Positions 8,462 through 17,243 are shown, counted from the first letter of the stretch. The stretch: DNA of 64,000 nt from Nocardioides sp. T2.26MG-1 (GCF_950101795.1 NZ_CATNLZ010000023.1:62001-126000), one strand, 5' to 3'. The notes: a model not told the origin generated them from the letters alone. Program-made: numbers and translations.

Positions 8462-9130
8462 ATGTACCTGGAGAACATCGTCTTCGACGCCCACGCGCCG
8501 CGCGAGCTCGGCCGGTTCTGGGAGGCCGTGGTCGGCGGCGAGCAGCTGACCGACGAGCCGGCCGGCTACGAGACGCGCTTCGCCGTGTCCGGCGGGCCCG
8601 TGCTCGACCTGTGCTTCCAGCCCGTCCCCGAGCCCGCCGCCGGGTCGCCGCGGCTGCACCTGGACGTCGCGGGTGGCGGGGCCGCGATCGAGCGGCTCCT
8701 CGGTCTCGGTGCCCGCCGCTCCGACGGCGACGGCGAGCTCCTCGACCCCGAGGGCATGCCCTTCCGCGTCGTGGCGGGCGGCGAGAGCCGGCTCGCTGCG
8801 GTCCGCCTCGAGTCCGCCGACCCGGACCGGGACGTGGCCTTCTGGTCCTGGCTCACGGGCTGGGTCGAGGTGCCCGGCGCGCCCCCGGCGCTACGTCACC
8901 CGTCGGGCCTCGGCCCCACCCTCGAGCTGGTGCCCGAGGCGGGCGCCAAGGGCGCGACCAAGAACCGACGGCACCTCGACCTCCGGCTCGAGCGGGGCGA
9001 CGACGAGGTCGCGGACGGCATCGCCGAGCGCGGTGGGCGCGAGCTCCCGGAGCTGTGGGGCGCGCTGCCGTGGCGCTCCTACGTCGACCCGTCGGGCAAC
9101 GAGCTCTGCCTGCTGCCCGCGCGATCCTGA
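8462..9130 (+). CDS. VOC family protein with two glyoxalase-like domains
   Basis: The 222-residue protein contains two vicinal-oxygen-chelate half-repeats. The first starts ENIVFDAHAPRELGRFWEAV and ends near DPEGMPFRVV. The second starts VRLESADPDRDVAFWSWLTG and ends YVDPSGNELCLLP. This is the glyoxalase-like layout common in actinobacterial proteins of unknown substrate. No operon partner is close. It ends 4 bp before the convergent VOC gene. Confidence 0.85.
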   Translation: MYLENIVFDAHAPRELGRFWEAVVGGEQLTDEPAGYETRFAVSGGPVLDLCFQPVPEPAAGSPRLHLDVAGGGAAIERLLGLGARRSDGDGELLDPEGMPFRVVAGGESRLAAVRLESADPDRDVAFWSWLTGWVEVPGAPPALRHPSGLGPTLELVPEAGAKGATKNRRHLDLRLERGDDEVADGIAERGGRELPELWGALPWRSYVDPSGNELCLLPARS

Positions 9131-9134
9131 TCCC

Positions 9135-9575
9135 TCAGCCGAGGTGCTCGAACAGCGACACGACGATCCCCTCCGGTCCACGCACGTAGGCCATCCGCAC
9201 GCTGCCTTCGTACTCACCGATGCCGCCGACGAGCCCGTACCCGTCGGCGGCCACCGCGGCCACGGCGGCGTCGAGGTCGCCGACCTCGAAGGACACGTTG
9301 CGGATGCCGACCTCGTTGGCCAACGCGGTGGGTGAGCCGGGCAGATGTGCGGGCGCGACGAAGCTCGAGAGCTCCAGCCGGCACCCGTCGCCGGGCGGGC
9401 GCAGCATCACGATGCTGCAGTGCGCGCCCGGGATGTTGCACACGGTCTCCACGAACTCGCCCTGCACCGATCCGGTGCCCTCGACCTCCAGGCCGAGCCC
9501 GACGAAGAACGCCGTCGCCGTGTCCAGGTCGGCGACGGTGATGCCGACGTGGTCGAAACGCTGTACGTGAGCCAT
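9135..9575 (-). CDS. VOC family protein (glyoxalase/bleomycin-resistance superfamily)
   Basis: The 146-residue protein (VQRFDHVGITVADLDTATAF at the start, then RNVSFEVGDLDAAVAAV and VRGPEGIVVSLFEHLG at the end) is a standard VOC protein with a metal-ligand His near residue 8 and a Glu near the C-terminus (FEHLG). Such proteins include epimerases, dioxygenases and antibiotic-binding proteins. The substrate is unknown. The ATG at 9575 is the natural start, and the open frame upstream of it has no VOC features. Confidence 0.85.
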   Translation of the reverse strand: MAHVQRFDHVGITVADLDTATAFFVGLGLEVEGTGSVQGEFVETVCNIPGAHCSIVMLRPPGDGCRLELSSFVAPAHLPGSPTALANEVGIRNVSFEVGDLDAAVAAVAADGYGLVGGIGEYEGSVRMAYVRGPEGIVVSLFEHLG

Positions 9576-9665
9576 GGGTCCACTCTCCAAGGGTTGACGG
9601 GCGATTCGATGCTGGGACGGAGCCGGGGCGCGGATCTCGACATCGTGCCCTCTAGGTTGATCGGC

Positions 9666-10337
9666 ATGGGTGTGGTGCTGCTGGTCCGTCACGGACAGGC
9701 GTCGTTCGGGGCCGACGACTACGACGTGCTCTCCGAGACCGGCTGGGAGCAGGGCCGCCGGCTGGGCGCCTGGCTCGGCGAGCGCAAGCTCGTGCCGACG
9801 CGCGTGTTCAGCGGCGGCATGCGCCGGCACCGGGAGACCGCGGAGGCCGTCGGGACCGCCGCCGGGTGGGACCAGCAGCCCGAGATCGACCTCGGCTGGG
9901 ACGAGTTCGACCACTTGGGCGTGGTGGCGGCGTACCCCGACCATCCCGAGGGAGAGCTAGACCGGCGCGAGTTCCAGCGGGTCTTCGAGCTCGCCACCGA
10001 GCGCTGGACGGCGGGGACGTACGACGCCGACTACCCCGAGTCCTGGCCCGGCTTCGTCGCCCGGGTGCGCCGGGCGCTCGACCGCGCCTGTGAGGCGGCG
10101 GGTCCCGGCGGGACGGTCGTCGTGGTCAGCTCCGGTGGTCCGATCGCGGTCGCGTGCGCTGCACTCGTCGCCCCCGGCGCCGACGACCCCGCGACCTGCG
10201 CCCGGCTCTGGTCGCGCTTCAACACCGTGGTCGTGAACTCCTCGGTGACCCGGGTCGTGGTCGGCTCCACGGGCGCCCGGCTGCTGACCTTCAACGAGCA
10301 CCCGCACCTCGAGGGCGAGACGCTCACCTACCGCTGA
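9666..10337 (+). CDS. Histidine phosphatase (phosphoglycerate mutase-like) with altered second active-site motif
   Basis: The 223-residue protein starts with the phosphohistidine motif LLVRHGQASFG (His about residue 9). It has the Arg of SGGMRRHRETAE, as in cofactor-dependent mutase/phosphatase proteins. The second catalytic motif, usually a His-Gly-Gly after a beta strand, reads VVVVSSGGPIAV, so the usual His is Ser. Other members of the superfamily with this change exist, but its effect on activity is unclear. Substrate unknown. The stop abuts the stop of the convergent hydrolase gene. Confidence 0.85.
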   Translation: MGVVLLVRHGQASFGADDYDVLSETGWEQGRRLGAWLGERKLVPTRVFSGGMRRHRETAEAVGTAAGWDQQPEIDLGWDEFDHLGVVAAYPDHPEGELDRREFQRVFELATERWTAGTYDADYPESWPGFVARVRRALDRACEAAGPGGTVVVVSSGGPIAVACAALVAPGADDPATCARLWSRFNTVVVNSSVTRVVVGSTGARLLTFNEHPHLEGETLTYR

Positions 10338-11603
10338 CTACCGCTGGGCGAGCTCGCGCAGCCGCGGCAGGATCCGGCCGGCGTCCGCGCGCAGGCCGTC
10401 GTGCTCCCACTCGTTGGTGACCCAGGTCCGCACGTTCCCGACCCGGGCCGCGGTGTCGAGGGAGAGCTCGGCGTCGACATACATGTCGTCGAAGTAGACG
10501 ATCGCGGCCACCGGCACCTCGTTGGCCGCGAGCCGGTCCAGGTCGTAGAGCGCCGGCCAGGCGTCGTACGCCGCCAGCAGCTCCGCCGCCCCCCGGAACG
10601 GCCGCAGCGAGGCGATCTCGTCGAACATCCAGGGGAACATCGTCTCGCCGGTGAGCAGCAGCGGGTCGGCGTCGGCGGCGAACTCCGGCCGCTGCTCGAT
10701 CGCGCGCTGCGCGGCCCAGGCGGTCGGCGGCATCCCGGGCTGGCCGTAGGTGTACTCCTGCAGCACACCGAGCGGCGTGTCGACCCAACCGGTCAGCCCC
10801 ATCACCGCGTGCCGGAACCCGTCGGCGAGCTCCTCGCCGTGCCAGGCCTCCTCGAGCAGCCAGTGGACACGGTCGTAGCCGTCGCTCATCCCGAACATGC
10901 CACCGAGCGTGCGCAGCCGCCGCGCGGTGAGCCGGTCGCCGTCCGGGAGCCGCACGTCGTGCTCGTCGAGGTGGTCGGCGATCGCCCGGAGCCGCTCGGC
11001 GTCGCCGGGGTGCCGCTCACGGAACTCCGCGTTCTTGCGGGCGATCCGCGGGAACGTCCGGGCGTAGACGGCGTCGGCGGTCGCGGTGAGGCCGGGCAGC
11101 CCGCCGGTCACGTAACAGGCGCGCAGCCCCTCGGGCGCCCGCGAGAGGTAGGTCATCGTCACGAACCCGCCGTAGCTCTGGCCCAGCGTCTCCCAGCGCC
11201 GCCCACCCGCGACGCGGCGGCGCAGCACCTCGGCGTCCTCGACGATCGCGTCGGCGCGGAAGTGACGCAGGTACGCCGCCAGTTCGGCATCCGACATGCC
11301 GACGACCGTCCGCGCGGTGATCGGGGTGCTGCGTCCGGTGCCGCGCTGGTCGAGCAGCAGGAGCCGGTGGGTCTGTGCGGCGTGCCACACCCACGCGTCA
11401 CCGGCGCCGCCGCCCGGGCGTGGCGACTTGCCGCCCGGTCCGCCCTGCAGGAACAGCAGCCAGGGGAGGTCCTCGCTCGCGCGGTCGGCGGCGACCACCT
11501 CGCGGGCGAACACCTCGATCGTGCGCCCGTCGGGCTGCGCGTGGTCGAGCGGCACCTCGACGGCGTGGTCGGTCAGCAGCAGGCCGCGGACCCGTGCGGT
11601 CAT
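10338..11603 (-). CDS. Alpha/beta hydrolase, proline iminopeptidase-like (S33 family)
   Basis: The 421-residue protein has the S33 marks: the oxyanion strand FLQGGPGG, the DQRGTGRS block and the nucleophile elbow LGQSYGG. A likely acid Asp lies in VYFDDMYVD and a catalytic His in NEWEHDG near the C-terminus. Enzymes of this type remove N-terminal proline from peptides or hydrolyse related amides and esters. It lacks a signal peptide and should be cytosolic. Upstream on the same strand is the RDD protein gene (6-bp gap), so the two may form an operon. Confidence 0.88.
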   Translation of the reverse strand: MTARVRGLLLTDHAVEVPLDHAQPDGRTIEVFAREVVAADRASEDLPWLLFLQGGPGGKSPRPGGGAGDAWVWHAAQTHRLLLLDQRGTGRSTPITARTVVGMSDAELAAYLRHFRADAIVEDAEVLRRRVAGGRRWETLGQSYGGFVTMTYLSRAPEGLRACYVTGGLPGLTATADAVYARTFPRIARKNAEFRERHPGDAERLRAIADHLDEHDVRLPDGDRLTARRLRTLGGMFGMSDGYDRVHWLLEEAWHGEELADGFRHAVMGLTGWVDTPLGVLQEYTYGQPGMPPTAWAAQRAIEQRPEFAADADPLLLTGETMFPWMFDEIASLRPFRGAAELLAAYDAWPALYDLDRLAANEVPVAAIVYFDDMYVDAELSLDTAARVGNVRTWVTNEWEHDGLRADAGRILPRLRELAQR

Positions 11604-11609
11604 GCGGTC

Positions 11610-12284
11610 CTACCGCTTCGGCTGGTTGACGACGACCGTGCTGAGGATCTTGTCGGCGAACGTCTGCCGCTTGGTGTCCCAGAGCGGCCAGAGCCAGCCG
11701 AGGTAGCAGGCGAGGCTGTCGAGGAAGTGCACGAGATAGCGCACGAACGACATGCCGCCGCCGATCGGCTGTCCGGTCGACTCACCGATCATCCGGATGC
11801 CGACGATGCCCTTGCCGAGGCTGTAGCCGGTGCGGCCCTGGCGCAGGCAGGTGTTCCAGACGAAGAACGCCAGCGGCACCAGGAACAGCACCGCCCCCAG
11901 GATCACCAGCGGGGTGCCGGCGTTGTCCCAGTCGCCGGTCGTGTGGTCGACGCCGTACCGGTCGGTGTAGGTCTCCATGTTGCGGGTGCCGAGCGCGATG
12001 CCACCGAACAGCAGGCCGTAGCCGGGGACCGAGACCAGCAGTGTGAAGAGGCTGTCGAGCAGGTAGCCGCCGACCCGCTTGCCCCAGTGGGCGTAGTCGT
12101 AGGCCGGGGTCGGGGCTCCGTAGGGCTGGCCGTAGGGCTGGCCGTAGGGCTGGCCGTAGGGCGGGGGCTGCTGGCCGTAGGGCGGCGGCTGCTGGCCGTA
12201 CGGCGGCGGCGTCTGCCCGGGCGGCGGAGGAGCGCCGTACGGGTTGGCGAAGGGGTCCTGCGGCGGGTTCCCGGAGTCCGACAT
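11610..12284 (-). CDS. RDD family membrane protein with proline/tyrosine repeat N-terminus
   Basis: Of 224 residues, the first 75 or so are a low-complexity P/Y/G/Q tail built from PPPYGQQ and PYGQ repeats. The rest is an RDD domain with an Arg near HWGKRVGGYLLDS and several membrane helices (SLFTLLVSVPGYGLLFGGIA and later). RDD proteins are integral membrane proteins of mostly unknown transport function. The cytosolic repeat tail is common in actinobacteria and may mediate assembly. The ATG at 12284 is the first in frame. It is divergent from the PadR regulator. Confidence 0.88.
   Translation of the reverse strand: MSDSGNPPQDPFANPYGAPPPPGQTPPPYGQQPPPYGQQPPPYGQPYGQPYGQPYGAPTPAYDYAHWGKRVGGYLLDSLFTLLVSVPGYGLLFGGIALGTRNMETYTDRYGVDHTTGDWDNAGTPLVILGAVLFLVPLAFFVWNTCLRQGRTGYSLGKGIVGIRMIGESTGQPIGGGMSFVRYLVHFLDSLACYLGWLWPLWDTKRQTFADKILSTVVVNQPKR
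12119..12214. repeat. Tandem repeat encoding PYGQ/PPPYGQQ in the RDD gene
   Basis: Four near-identical 12-bp units (TAGGGCTGGCCG) are followed by 21-bp units of the form GGCGGCTGCTGGCCGTA. Read on the minus strand they encode PYGQ and PPPYGQQ repeats. Copy number is likely to vary between strains by slippage. Confidence 0.85.
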
Positions 12285-12336
12285 GGCCGACAGCGTAGTG
12301 AGGATCGGCCGATCGCGGAGGTGCTCGCCGGCATGC

Positions 12337-12360
12337 ATACGTGGTATACATACTCGGTAT
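12337..12360. promoter_or_regulatory. Candidate PadR operator pair
   Basis: ATACGTGGTAT (12337-12347) and ATACTCGGTAT (12350-12360) are two ATAC-N3-GTAT palindromes 13 bp apart, in an otherwise AT-poor region. PadR proteins bind ATAC/GTAT-type inverted repeats. The pair lies between the divergent RDD and PadR genes, 45 bp before the PadR start. Confidence 0.7.
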
Positions 12361-12404
12361 CCACCGTCACGGGGGCGCGTGGATCGCTCGGTCGGGAGGC
12401 TCGG

Positions 12405-12995
12405 ATGTCGGTCAAGCAGGCACTGCTGGCACTGCTGGAGCAGGGGCCGATGTACGGCTACCAGCTGCGCGGGGAGTTCGAGCAGCGGACGGGTTCGACC
12501 TGGCCGCTCAACGTCGGGCAGGTCTACACGACGCTCACCCGCCTCGAGCGCGACGGGCTGGTCGAGGGCGCGGGCTCCGACGCCGACGGCCACGTGGTCT
12601 ACAGCATCACCGACACCGGCCGCGAGGAGGTCGCCGCGTGGTTCACCACGCCGGTGGCCCGCACCCAGCCGCCGCGCGACGAGCTCGCGATCAAGCTCGC
12701 CCTGGCCGTGACGGTCCCGGGCGTCGACGTCGGCACCGTCATCCAGCAGCAGCGCTCCGCCACGATGACCGCGCTCCAGGACTACGCCCGGCTCAAGCGC
12801 AGCGGCCCCGTCTCGGGGCAGCCGTCGGACCTGTCCTGGGGGCTGGTGCTCGACTCCCTGGTGTTCTCCGCCGAGGCCGAGATCCGCTGGCTCGACCACT
12901 GCGAGGCACGGCTGCGCCGGGCGGCGCTGGAGCGCCCGGCCGCCCGGACCGCGCGCGACGTCGCCGCGACGGCTGACGAGGAGGTCGCGCGATGA
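12405..12995 (+). CDS. PadR family transcriptional regulator
   Basis: The 196-residue protein starts VKQALLALLEQGPMYGYQL, continues through the winged helix (VGQVYTTLTRLERDGLVEG) and ends in a long C-terminal dimerisation region (Vir_C-like). This is the PadR-s2/Vir_C build used by repressors of ABC exporters. The ATG at 12405 gives the family-typical N-terminus. It is the first gene of a four-gene overlapping operon with a small protein, an ABC ATPase and an FtsX-like permease, so it probably controls that exporter. Confidence 0.92.
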   Translation: MSVKQALLALLEQGPMYGYQLRGEFEQRTGSTWPLNVGQVYTTLTRLERDGLVEGAGSDADGHVVYSITDTGREEVAAWFTTPVARTQPPRDELAIKLALAVTVPGVDVGTVIQQQRSATMTALQDYARLKRSGPVSGQPSDLSWGLVLDSLVFSAEAEIRWLDHCEARLRRAALERPAARTARDVAATADEEVAR

Positions 12996-13141
12996 GCGCG
13001 AGGTTCGACGTCGAGCACGCGCACCTGCTGCGGCAGTCGGAGGCCGAGTGGCTGCGCCAGAGCGCGACCCGGATCCGCGCCGCCCGCGCTGCCCAGGGGC
13101 GCGACCGTGGCCGCCGCGCGACCCCGGAGAAGAACCGATGA
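12992..13141 (+). CDS. 49-residue basic protein in the PadR-ABC operon
   Basis: An uninterrupted frame of 50 codons is locked between two neighbours by ATGA overlaps at both ends (12992-12995 with PadR, 13138-13141 with the ATPase). The product (MSARFDVEHAHLLRQSEAE, then EWLRQSATRIRAARAA) is mostly helical, acidic at the start and Arg/Ala-rich at the end, with no membrane segment. Both overlaps argue strongly that it is translated. I do not recognise the family. It could be a small accessory protein of the transporter or simply a translational linker. Confidence 0.7.
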   Translation: MSARFDVEHAHLLRQSEAEWLRQSATRIRAARAAQGRDRGRRATPEKNR

Positions 13142-13860
13142 GTGCGGTGCTCCACCTCGACGCCGTCACCCGGATCCACGGCGAGGGCGAGACCGCCGTC
13201 CGGGCTCTGCGCGAGGTCTCCTTCGCGGCTTCGGCGGGCGAGCTGGTGGCGATCATGGGGCCCTCCGGGTCGGGCAAGTCGACGCTCCTCACCCTGGCCG
13301 GCGGCCTCGACCAGCCCACGTCCGGCACCGTGTCGGTCGAGGGCGTCGACCTCGCCTCGCTGGGCAACGACGGGCGGGCCCGGATGCGGCGTACGTCGAT
13401 CGGCTACGTCTTCCAGGACTTCAACCTGATCCCGGCGCTCTCCGCGGTCGAGAACGTCGCGCTCCCGCTCGAGCTCGACGGCGTCCGCGGTCGGAACGCC
13501 CGGGCCCGGGCCCGCGAGGCGCTCGAGGAGGTCGGCATCGCGGACCTGGCCGACCGGTTCCCCGACCACATGTCCGGCGGCCAGCAGCAGCGGGTCGCGA
13601 TCGCGCGGGCGGTGGTGGGCGAGCGGCGGCTGATCCTGGCCGACGAGCCGACGGGCGCGCTCGACACCGAGACCGGCGAGGACGTCCTCCGGCTGCTGCG
13701 TGCCCGGTGCGACGCGGGCGCTGCCGGCGTCCTGGTCACCCACGAGGCCCGGCACGCCGCGTGGGCCGACCGGGTGGTGTTCCTGCGCGACGGCCTCGTG
13801 GTCGACGTCACCGGCACCGACCCGGCCGAGTCGCTGCTCGAGTCCGGCGTCTCGCGATGA
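13138..13860 (+). CDS. ABC transporter ATP-binding protein (LolD/MacB type)
   Basis: The 240-residue ATPase has Walker A GPSGSGKST (about residue 41), the FQDFNLIPALSAVENVALPL Q-loop region, signature MSGGQQQRVAIARA, Walker B LILADEPTGALD and the switch His in VTHE. The EPTGALD sequence is typical of ATPases that pair with FtsX/MacB-type permeases. It lies between the small protein gene and the permease gene with 4-bp overlaps on both sides, so the three are one transport unit. Confidence 0.95.
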   Translation: MSAVLHLDAVTRIHGEGETAVRALREVSFAASAGELVAIMGPSGSGKSTLLTLAGGLDQPTSGTVSVEGVDLASLGNDGRARMRRTSIGYVFQDFNLIPALSAVENVALPLELDGVRGRNARARAREALEEVGIADLADRFPDHMSGGQQQRVAIARAVVGERRLILADEPTGALDTETGEDVLRLLRARCDAGAAGVLVTHEARHAAWADRVVFLRDGLVVDVTGTDPAESLLESGVSR

Positions 13861-16487
13861 GCCGCCTCACCTCCTGGCGACTGGCCCTCCGCCTCGCCAG
13901 GCGCGAGGCGCTGCGCTCCCGGGGTCGCTCAGTGCTCGCGATCGCGATGATCGCGCTGCCGGTGTTGGCGGTCACGGCGGCCGACGTGGTGATCTCGACC
14001 CAGCGGGTCAGCGCCGTCGAGTCCCTCGACCGGCGCCTGGGCACGACCGCCGCCGCGCAGGTGGTGGTGCCGGCCGAGGGGCAGCCGGTCATCCAGGGCG
14101 TCGACCCCCAGGCCGGGCACACCTCGCACGGCGGCCGGCCCGAGGCGGCGCCGACCGCCCGCGATCTCGCCGCGGCCCTGGGCGACGTGCGCCTCCTCCC
14201 GGAGCGATTGGGCGGGGTCGACCTGCGCACCGAGGACGGAGTCGGGTACGCCGAGGCCTTCGAGGTCGACCTCGCCGACCCGCTGGCCGCGGGGCTGGTC
14301 CGGCTCACCTCGGGCCGGCTGCCCGACGACGACGGCGAGGTCGTCGTCAACCAGGAGGTCCTCGACAAGGGCTACGCCGTGGGCGACCGGGTCGAGCTGA
14401 CCGGCCGGCACGCCCCGTCGCCGGTGATCGTCGGCGTGGTGGAGGACGCCACCTGGCGCACCTACCCGGTGCTCGCCGGACCGCTCGGCAGCCTCGGGCT
14501 CGACGGGCCGGGCTACGCGCCCACCTGGCTGGTCGGCGGGGGACCCGTCGACTGGGACGCCGTGCGCGACCTCAACGCGCTCGGCGCGACCGTGTACTCC
14601 CGTGCGGTGGTGGAGCACCCGCCGCCGGCGTCGGCGATCCCGGCGGAGATCCGCTCCTGGCAGTCGGACGGCCCCGCCGAGGACGTGGTGGCGGCCGCCG
14701 TGCTCATCGTGGTGATGGCCCTGCTCGAGGTGGTGCTGCTCGCCGGACCCGCGTTCGCGGTGGGTGCCCGACGGCAGGCGCGCAGCCTCGCGCTGATGGC
14801 CGCGAGCGGCGGCACGCCCGCGCAGAGCCGCCGAGTGGTGTTGGGCAGCGGCGTCGTGCTCGGCGGTGCCGCCGCCGTGATCGGGATCGTCCTGGGCATC
14901 GGGTCGGGGATCGCCCTGGCGCCGGTCGTCCAGCGCTGGTCGAGCACGTGGTTCGGGCCGCTCGAGATCCCGTGGACGCACCTGCTCGGGATCGCCGGCT
15001 TCGGCCTGCTCAGCGCGCTGCTCGCGGCCCTCGTCCCGGCCTGGATCGCCTCGCGCCAGGACATCGTCGCCGTGCTCGCGGGACGGCGGGCCGACCGGCC
15101 GCCCTCACGCCGCTCGCCGGTCCTGGGGGTCGTGCTGCTCGGGGCGGGGGTCGCGGCCTCGGCGTACGGCGCCACCGCGGGCCGCGACGGCGCCTACTTC
15201 ATCGCCGCCTCCGCGGTCATCGCCGTCCTCGGGATGATCCTGCTGGTGCCGGTCGTGGTGGTTGCGGTCGCCTGGGCGGCCGGTCGGCTGCCGCTCTCGG
15301 CCCGGTACGCCGCCCGCGATGCGGCGCGGCACCGGACCCGGACCGTGCCCGCGGTGGCCGCCGTCGCGGCGACCGTCGCCGGGGTGGTCTCGCTCGGGAT
15401 CGCGGTCAGCAGCGACGAGGCCCAGAACGCCGGCACCTACACCCCGATGCTGCCGATGGGGGCCGCCACCGTCACCGACTACCGCACGAAGGCGGACTGG
15501 CCGGCGCTGCGAGATGCCCTCGACGCCATCGTGCCGTCGGCCACCGTCACCGAGCTCTCGGGGATGGTCGAGGCGACCGACGACGGCGGCTACATGGAGC
15601 TGACCGTCCGCCGCGACGGTGAGCAGGTGCCGTTGGCCGTTGCCGGTGGGGCCCTCGGCACGCCTGTCCTCGTCGACGCCGGCGCGGGCATCGGCGCACT
15701 GTCGATGCTGTCCGAGGCCGATGCTGCGGCCGCACGCCGGACCCTCGCGGCCGGCGGAGCCGTGGTCTTCACCAACGACGACGCGGACGGGGCGGGCGAG
15801 GTCCGGATGACCGCCCGGGTCCACCCCGGCCCCAAGCAACCCGCTGAGCCGCCGCGCTCGGCCACCCTCGCCGCTCTCCTCGTGCACGTCGACGAGCGCG
15901 ACATCGCCCCTCGCGCCGTGGTCTCGCCCGCGCTCGCCGAGCGGCTCGGCCTCCAGACGCGCACGGTGTCGCTGCTGGTGACCGGCGCGGACATCAGCGA
16001 CCGCCAGGCGACGGCCCTGGGCGAGGCTGTGACCGCGGTGGACCAGCACGCCGGGTTCTACGTCGAGCGCGGCTATCAGGCCGACGACTCGACGGTGATC
16101 CTGCAGCTGGTGCTGGGCGCGCTCGGGGCGGTGCTCATGCTGGGCGGCACCCTGACCGCGACGTTCCTCGCGCTCTCCGACGCCCGCCCCGACCTCGCCA
16201 CGCTCTCGGCGGTCGGAGCCTCGCCGTGGCGCAGGCGCGCGATCGCGGCGGCGTACGCCCTCGTGGTCGGGCTGGTCGGTGCCGTGCTGGGCGCCGCGGT
16301 GGGGTTCATCCCCGGCATCGCGGTCAGCTATCCGCTCACGGCGCCCGACTTCGGCGGCCCCGGGCCGTTCCTCGACATCCCGTGGCTGCTCGTCGGCAGT
16401 CTGGTGCTCGGCCTCCCGCTGCTCACCGCCGCGATCGTCGGCCTCACCGCTCGCTCCCGGCTGCCGCTGGTGTCCCGCCTGGACTGA
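13857..16487 (+). CDS. FtsX-like ABC transporter permease
   Basis: The 876-residue membrane protein has an N-terminal helix (SVLAIAMIALPVLAVTAADV) after a short basic cytosolic segment and a large extracytoplasmic domain. A three-helix FtsX unit lies around residues 280-400 and a second one at the C-terminus (ILQLVLGALGAVLMLGGTL to the end). This two-FtsX layout is common in actinobacterial ABC exporters that work by mechanotransmission or extrude lipids or peptides. It shares an operon with the ATPase and PadR regulator. The substrate is unknown. A strong hairpin follows 13 bp after the stop. Confidence 0.9.
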   Translation: MSRLTSWRLALRLARREALRSRGRSVLAIAMIALPVLAVTAADVVISTQRVSAVESLDRRLGTTAAAQVVVPAEGQPVIQGVDPQAGHTSHGGRPEAAPTARDLAAALGDVRLLPERLGGVDLRTEDGVGYAEAFEVDLADPLAAGLVRLTSGRLPDDDGEVVVNQEVLDKGYAVGDRVELTGRHAPSPVIVGVVEDATWRTYPVLAGPLGSLGLDGPGYAPTWLVGGGPVDWDAVRDLNALGATVYSRAVVEHPPPASAIPAEIRSWQSDGPAEDVVAAAVLIVVMALLEVVLLAGPAFAVGARRQARSLALMAASGGTPAQSRRVVLGSGVVLGGAAAVIGIVLGIGSGIALAPVVQRWSSTWFGPLEIPWTHLLGIAGFGLLSALLAALVPAWIASRQDIVAVLAGRRADRPPSRRSPVLGVVLLGAGVAASAYGATAGRDGAYFIAASAVIAVLGMILLVPVVVVAVAWAAGRLPLSARYAARDAARHRTRTVPAVAAVAATVAGVVSLGIAVSSDEAQNAGTYTPMLPMGAATVTDYRTKADWPALRDALDAIVPSATVTELSGMVEATDDGGYMELTVRRDGEQVPLAVAGGALGTPVLVDAGAGIGALSMLSEADAAAARRTLAAGGAVVFTNDDADGAGEVRMTARVHPGPKQPAEPPRSATLAALLVHVDERDIAPRAVVSPALAERLGLQTRTVSLLVTGADISDRQATALGEAVTAVDQHAGFYVERGYQADDSTVILQLVLGALGAVLMLGGTLTATFLALSDARPDLATLSAVGASPWRRRAIAAAYALVVGLVGAVLGAAVGFIPGIAVSYPLTAPDFGGPGPFLDIPWLLVGSLVLGLPLLTAAIVGLTARSRLPLVSRLD

Positions 16488-16499
16488 GATTCGCGGTAG

Positions 16500-16552
16500 T
16501 CCCTGACGATCGGGCCCCGGATCCGGCTCGGGAGGGGCCCGATCGTCAGGGA
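16500..16552. terminator. Hairpin terminator after the ABC permease gene
   Basis: Arms 16500-16518 and 16534-16552 are perfectly complementary over 19 bp around a 15-nt loop. There is no T-run. It lies 12 bp after the permease stop and separates this operon from the TetR-controlled acyl-CoA operon. Confidence 0.8.
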
Positions 16553-16559
16553 GTATCCC

Positions 16560-16589
16560 AAACAAAAAGTCAGGCTTGACTGTTTGTTG
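16560..16589. promoter_or_regulatory. Candidate TetR operator of the acyl-CoA operon
   Basis: An imperfect inverted repeat (arms 16560-16572 and 16577-16589, 11 of 13 pairs) is AT-rich in a GC-rich setting and lies just before the regulator's start. This is the expected place for an autoregulatory TetR site that controls the whole downstream operon. Confidence 0.65.
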
Positions 16590-16610
16590 TTGACCGGCCA
16601 TGCTGTGCCG

Positions 16611-17243
16611 GTGACGACGGCGGCAGGGAGCACTGCCCAGGCAACAGGCAGGGTGCCCCAGGAGGAGCGGACCCGGCTGATGCGGGCCCGGCTGCTGGAG
16701 GCGACCGTGGAGTGCCTCGTTGAGCGCGGCTTCGCCGGTACGTCGACCACGCTGGTCTCCGAGCGCGCCGGGGTGAGCCGCGGGGCGCAGCTGCACCACT
16801 TCCCGACCAAGAACGACCTGGTCGTCGCCGCCGTCGAGCACCTCACCGAGATGCGCGCCGCCGAGCTGGCCGCCGCCGCGGCCGCGCTGCCGACCGGGCG
16901 CCGCCGTACTCGCGCGGTGCTGCAGATGCTCGGCGACCACTTCACCGGCCCGGTGTTCACCGCGGCCCTGGAGCTCTGGGTCGCGGCCCGCACCGACGAG
17001 GCGCTGATGTCGGCGGTCGGCCCGCTCGAGCAGCGGGTCGGGCGCGAGACGCACCGGATGACCGTCGAGCTGCTCGGCGCCGACGAGTCGCGTCCGGGCA
17101 CCCGCGAGCTGGTGCAGGCCACGCTCGACCTGGTCCGCGGCCTGGGCCTGGCCAACACCATCACCGACGACGCCCGCCGCCGCGGGCGCATCCTCGACCG
17201 CTGGGCCGACGTGCTCGACCAGCACCTCAAGGAGAGCGCATGA
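16611..17243 (+). CDS. TetR/AcrR family regulator of the acyl-CoA operon
   Basis: From the GTG at 16611 the product is 210 residues, with the HTH at about 40-62 (TTLVSERAGVSRGAQLHHF) and a C-terminal TetR_C domain. A TTG 27 bp upstream would overlap the inverted repeat at 16560-16589, which favours the GTG start. The gene overlaps the next by ATGA and heads a nine-gene operon of acyl-CoA metabolism, so its ligand is likely an acyl-CoA or a terpenoid/branched-chain acid from that pathway. Confidence 0.9.
   Translation: MTTAAGSTAQATGRVPQEERTRLMRARLLEATVECLVERGFAGTSTTLVSERAGVSRGAQLHHFPTKNDLVVAAVEHLTEMRAAELAAAAAALPTGRRRTRAVLQMLGDHFTGPVFTAALELWVAARTDEALMSAVGPLEQRVGRETHRMTVELLGADESRPGTRELVQATLDLVRGLGLANTITDDARRRGRILDRWADVLDQHLKESA

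Noticed and set aside
10401..12404. Long open frame on the plus strand opposite the hydrolase and RDD genes
   Set aside because: It is an Arg/Ala/Pro-rich antisense shadow caused by high GC. Only the part from 12405 (PadR) has family motifs.
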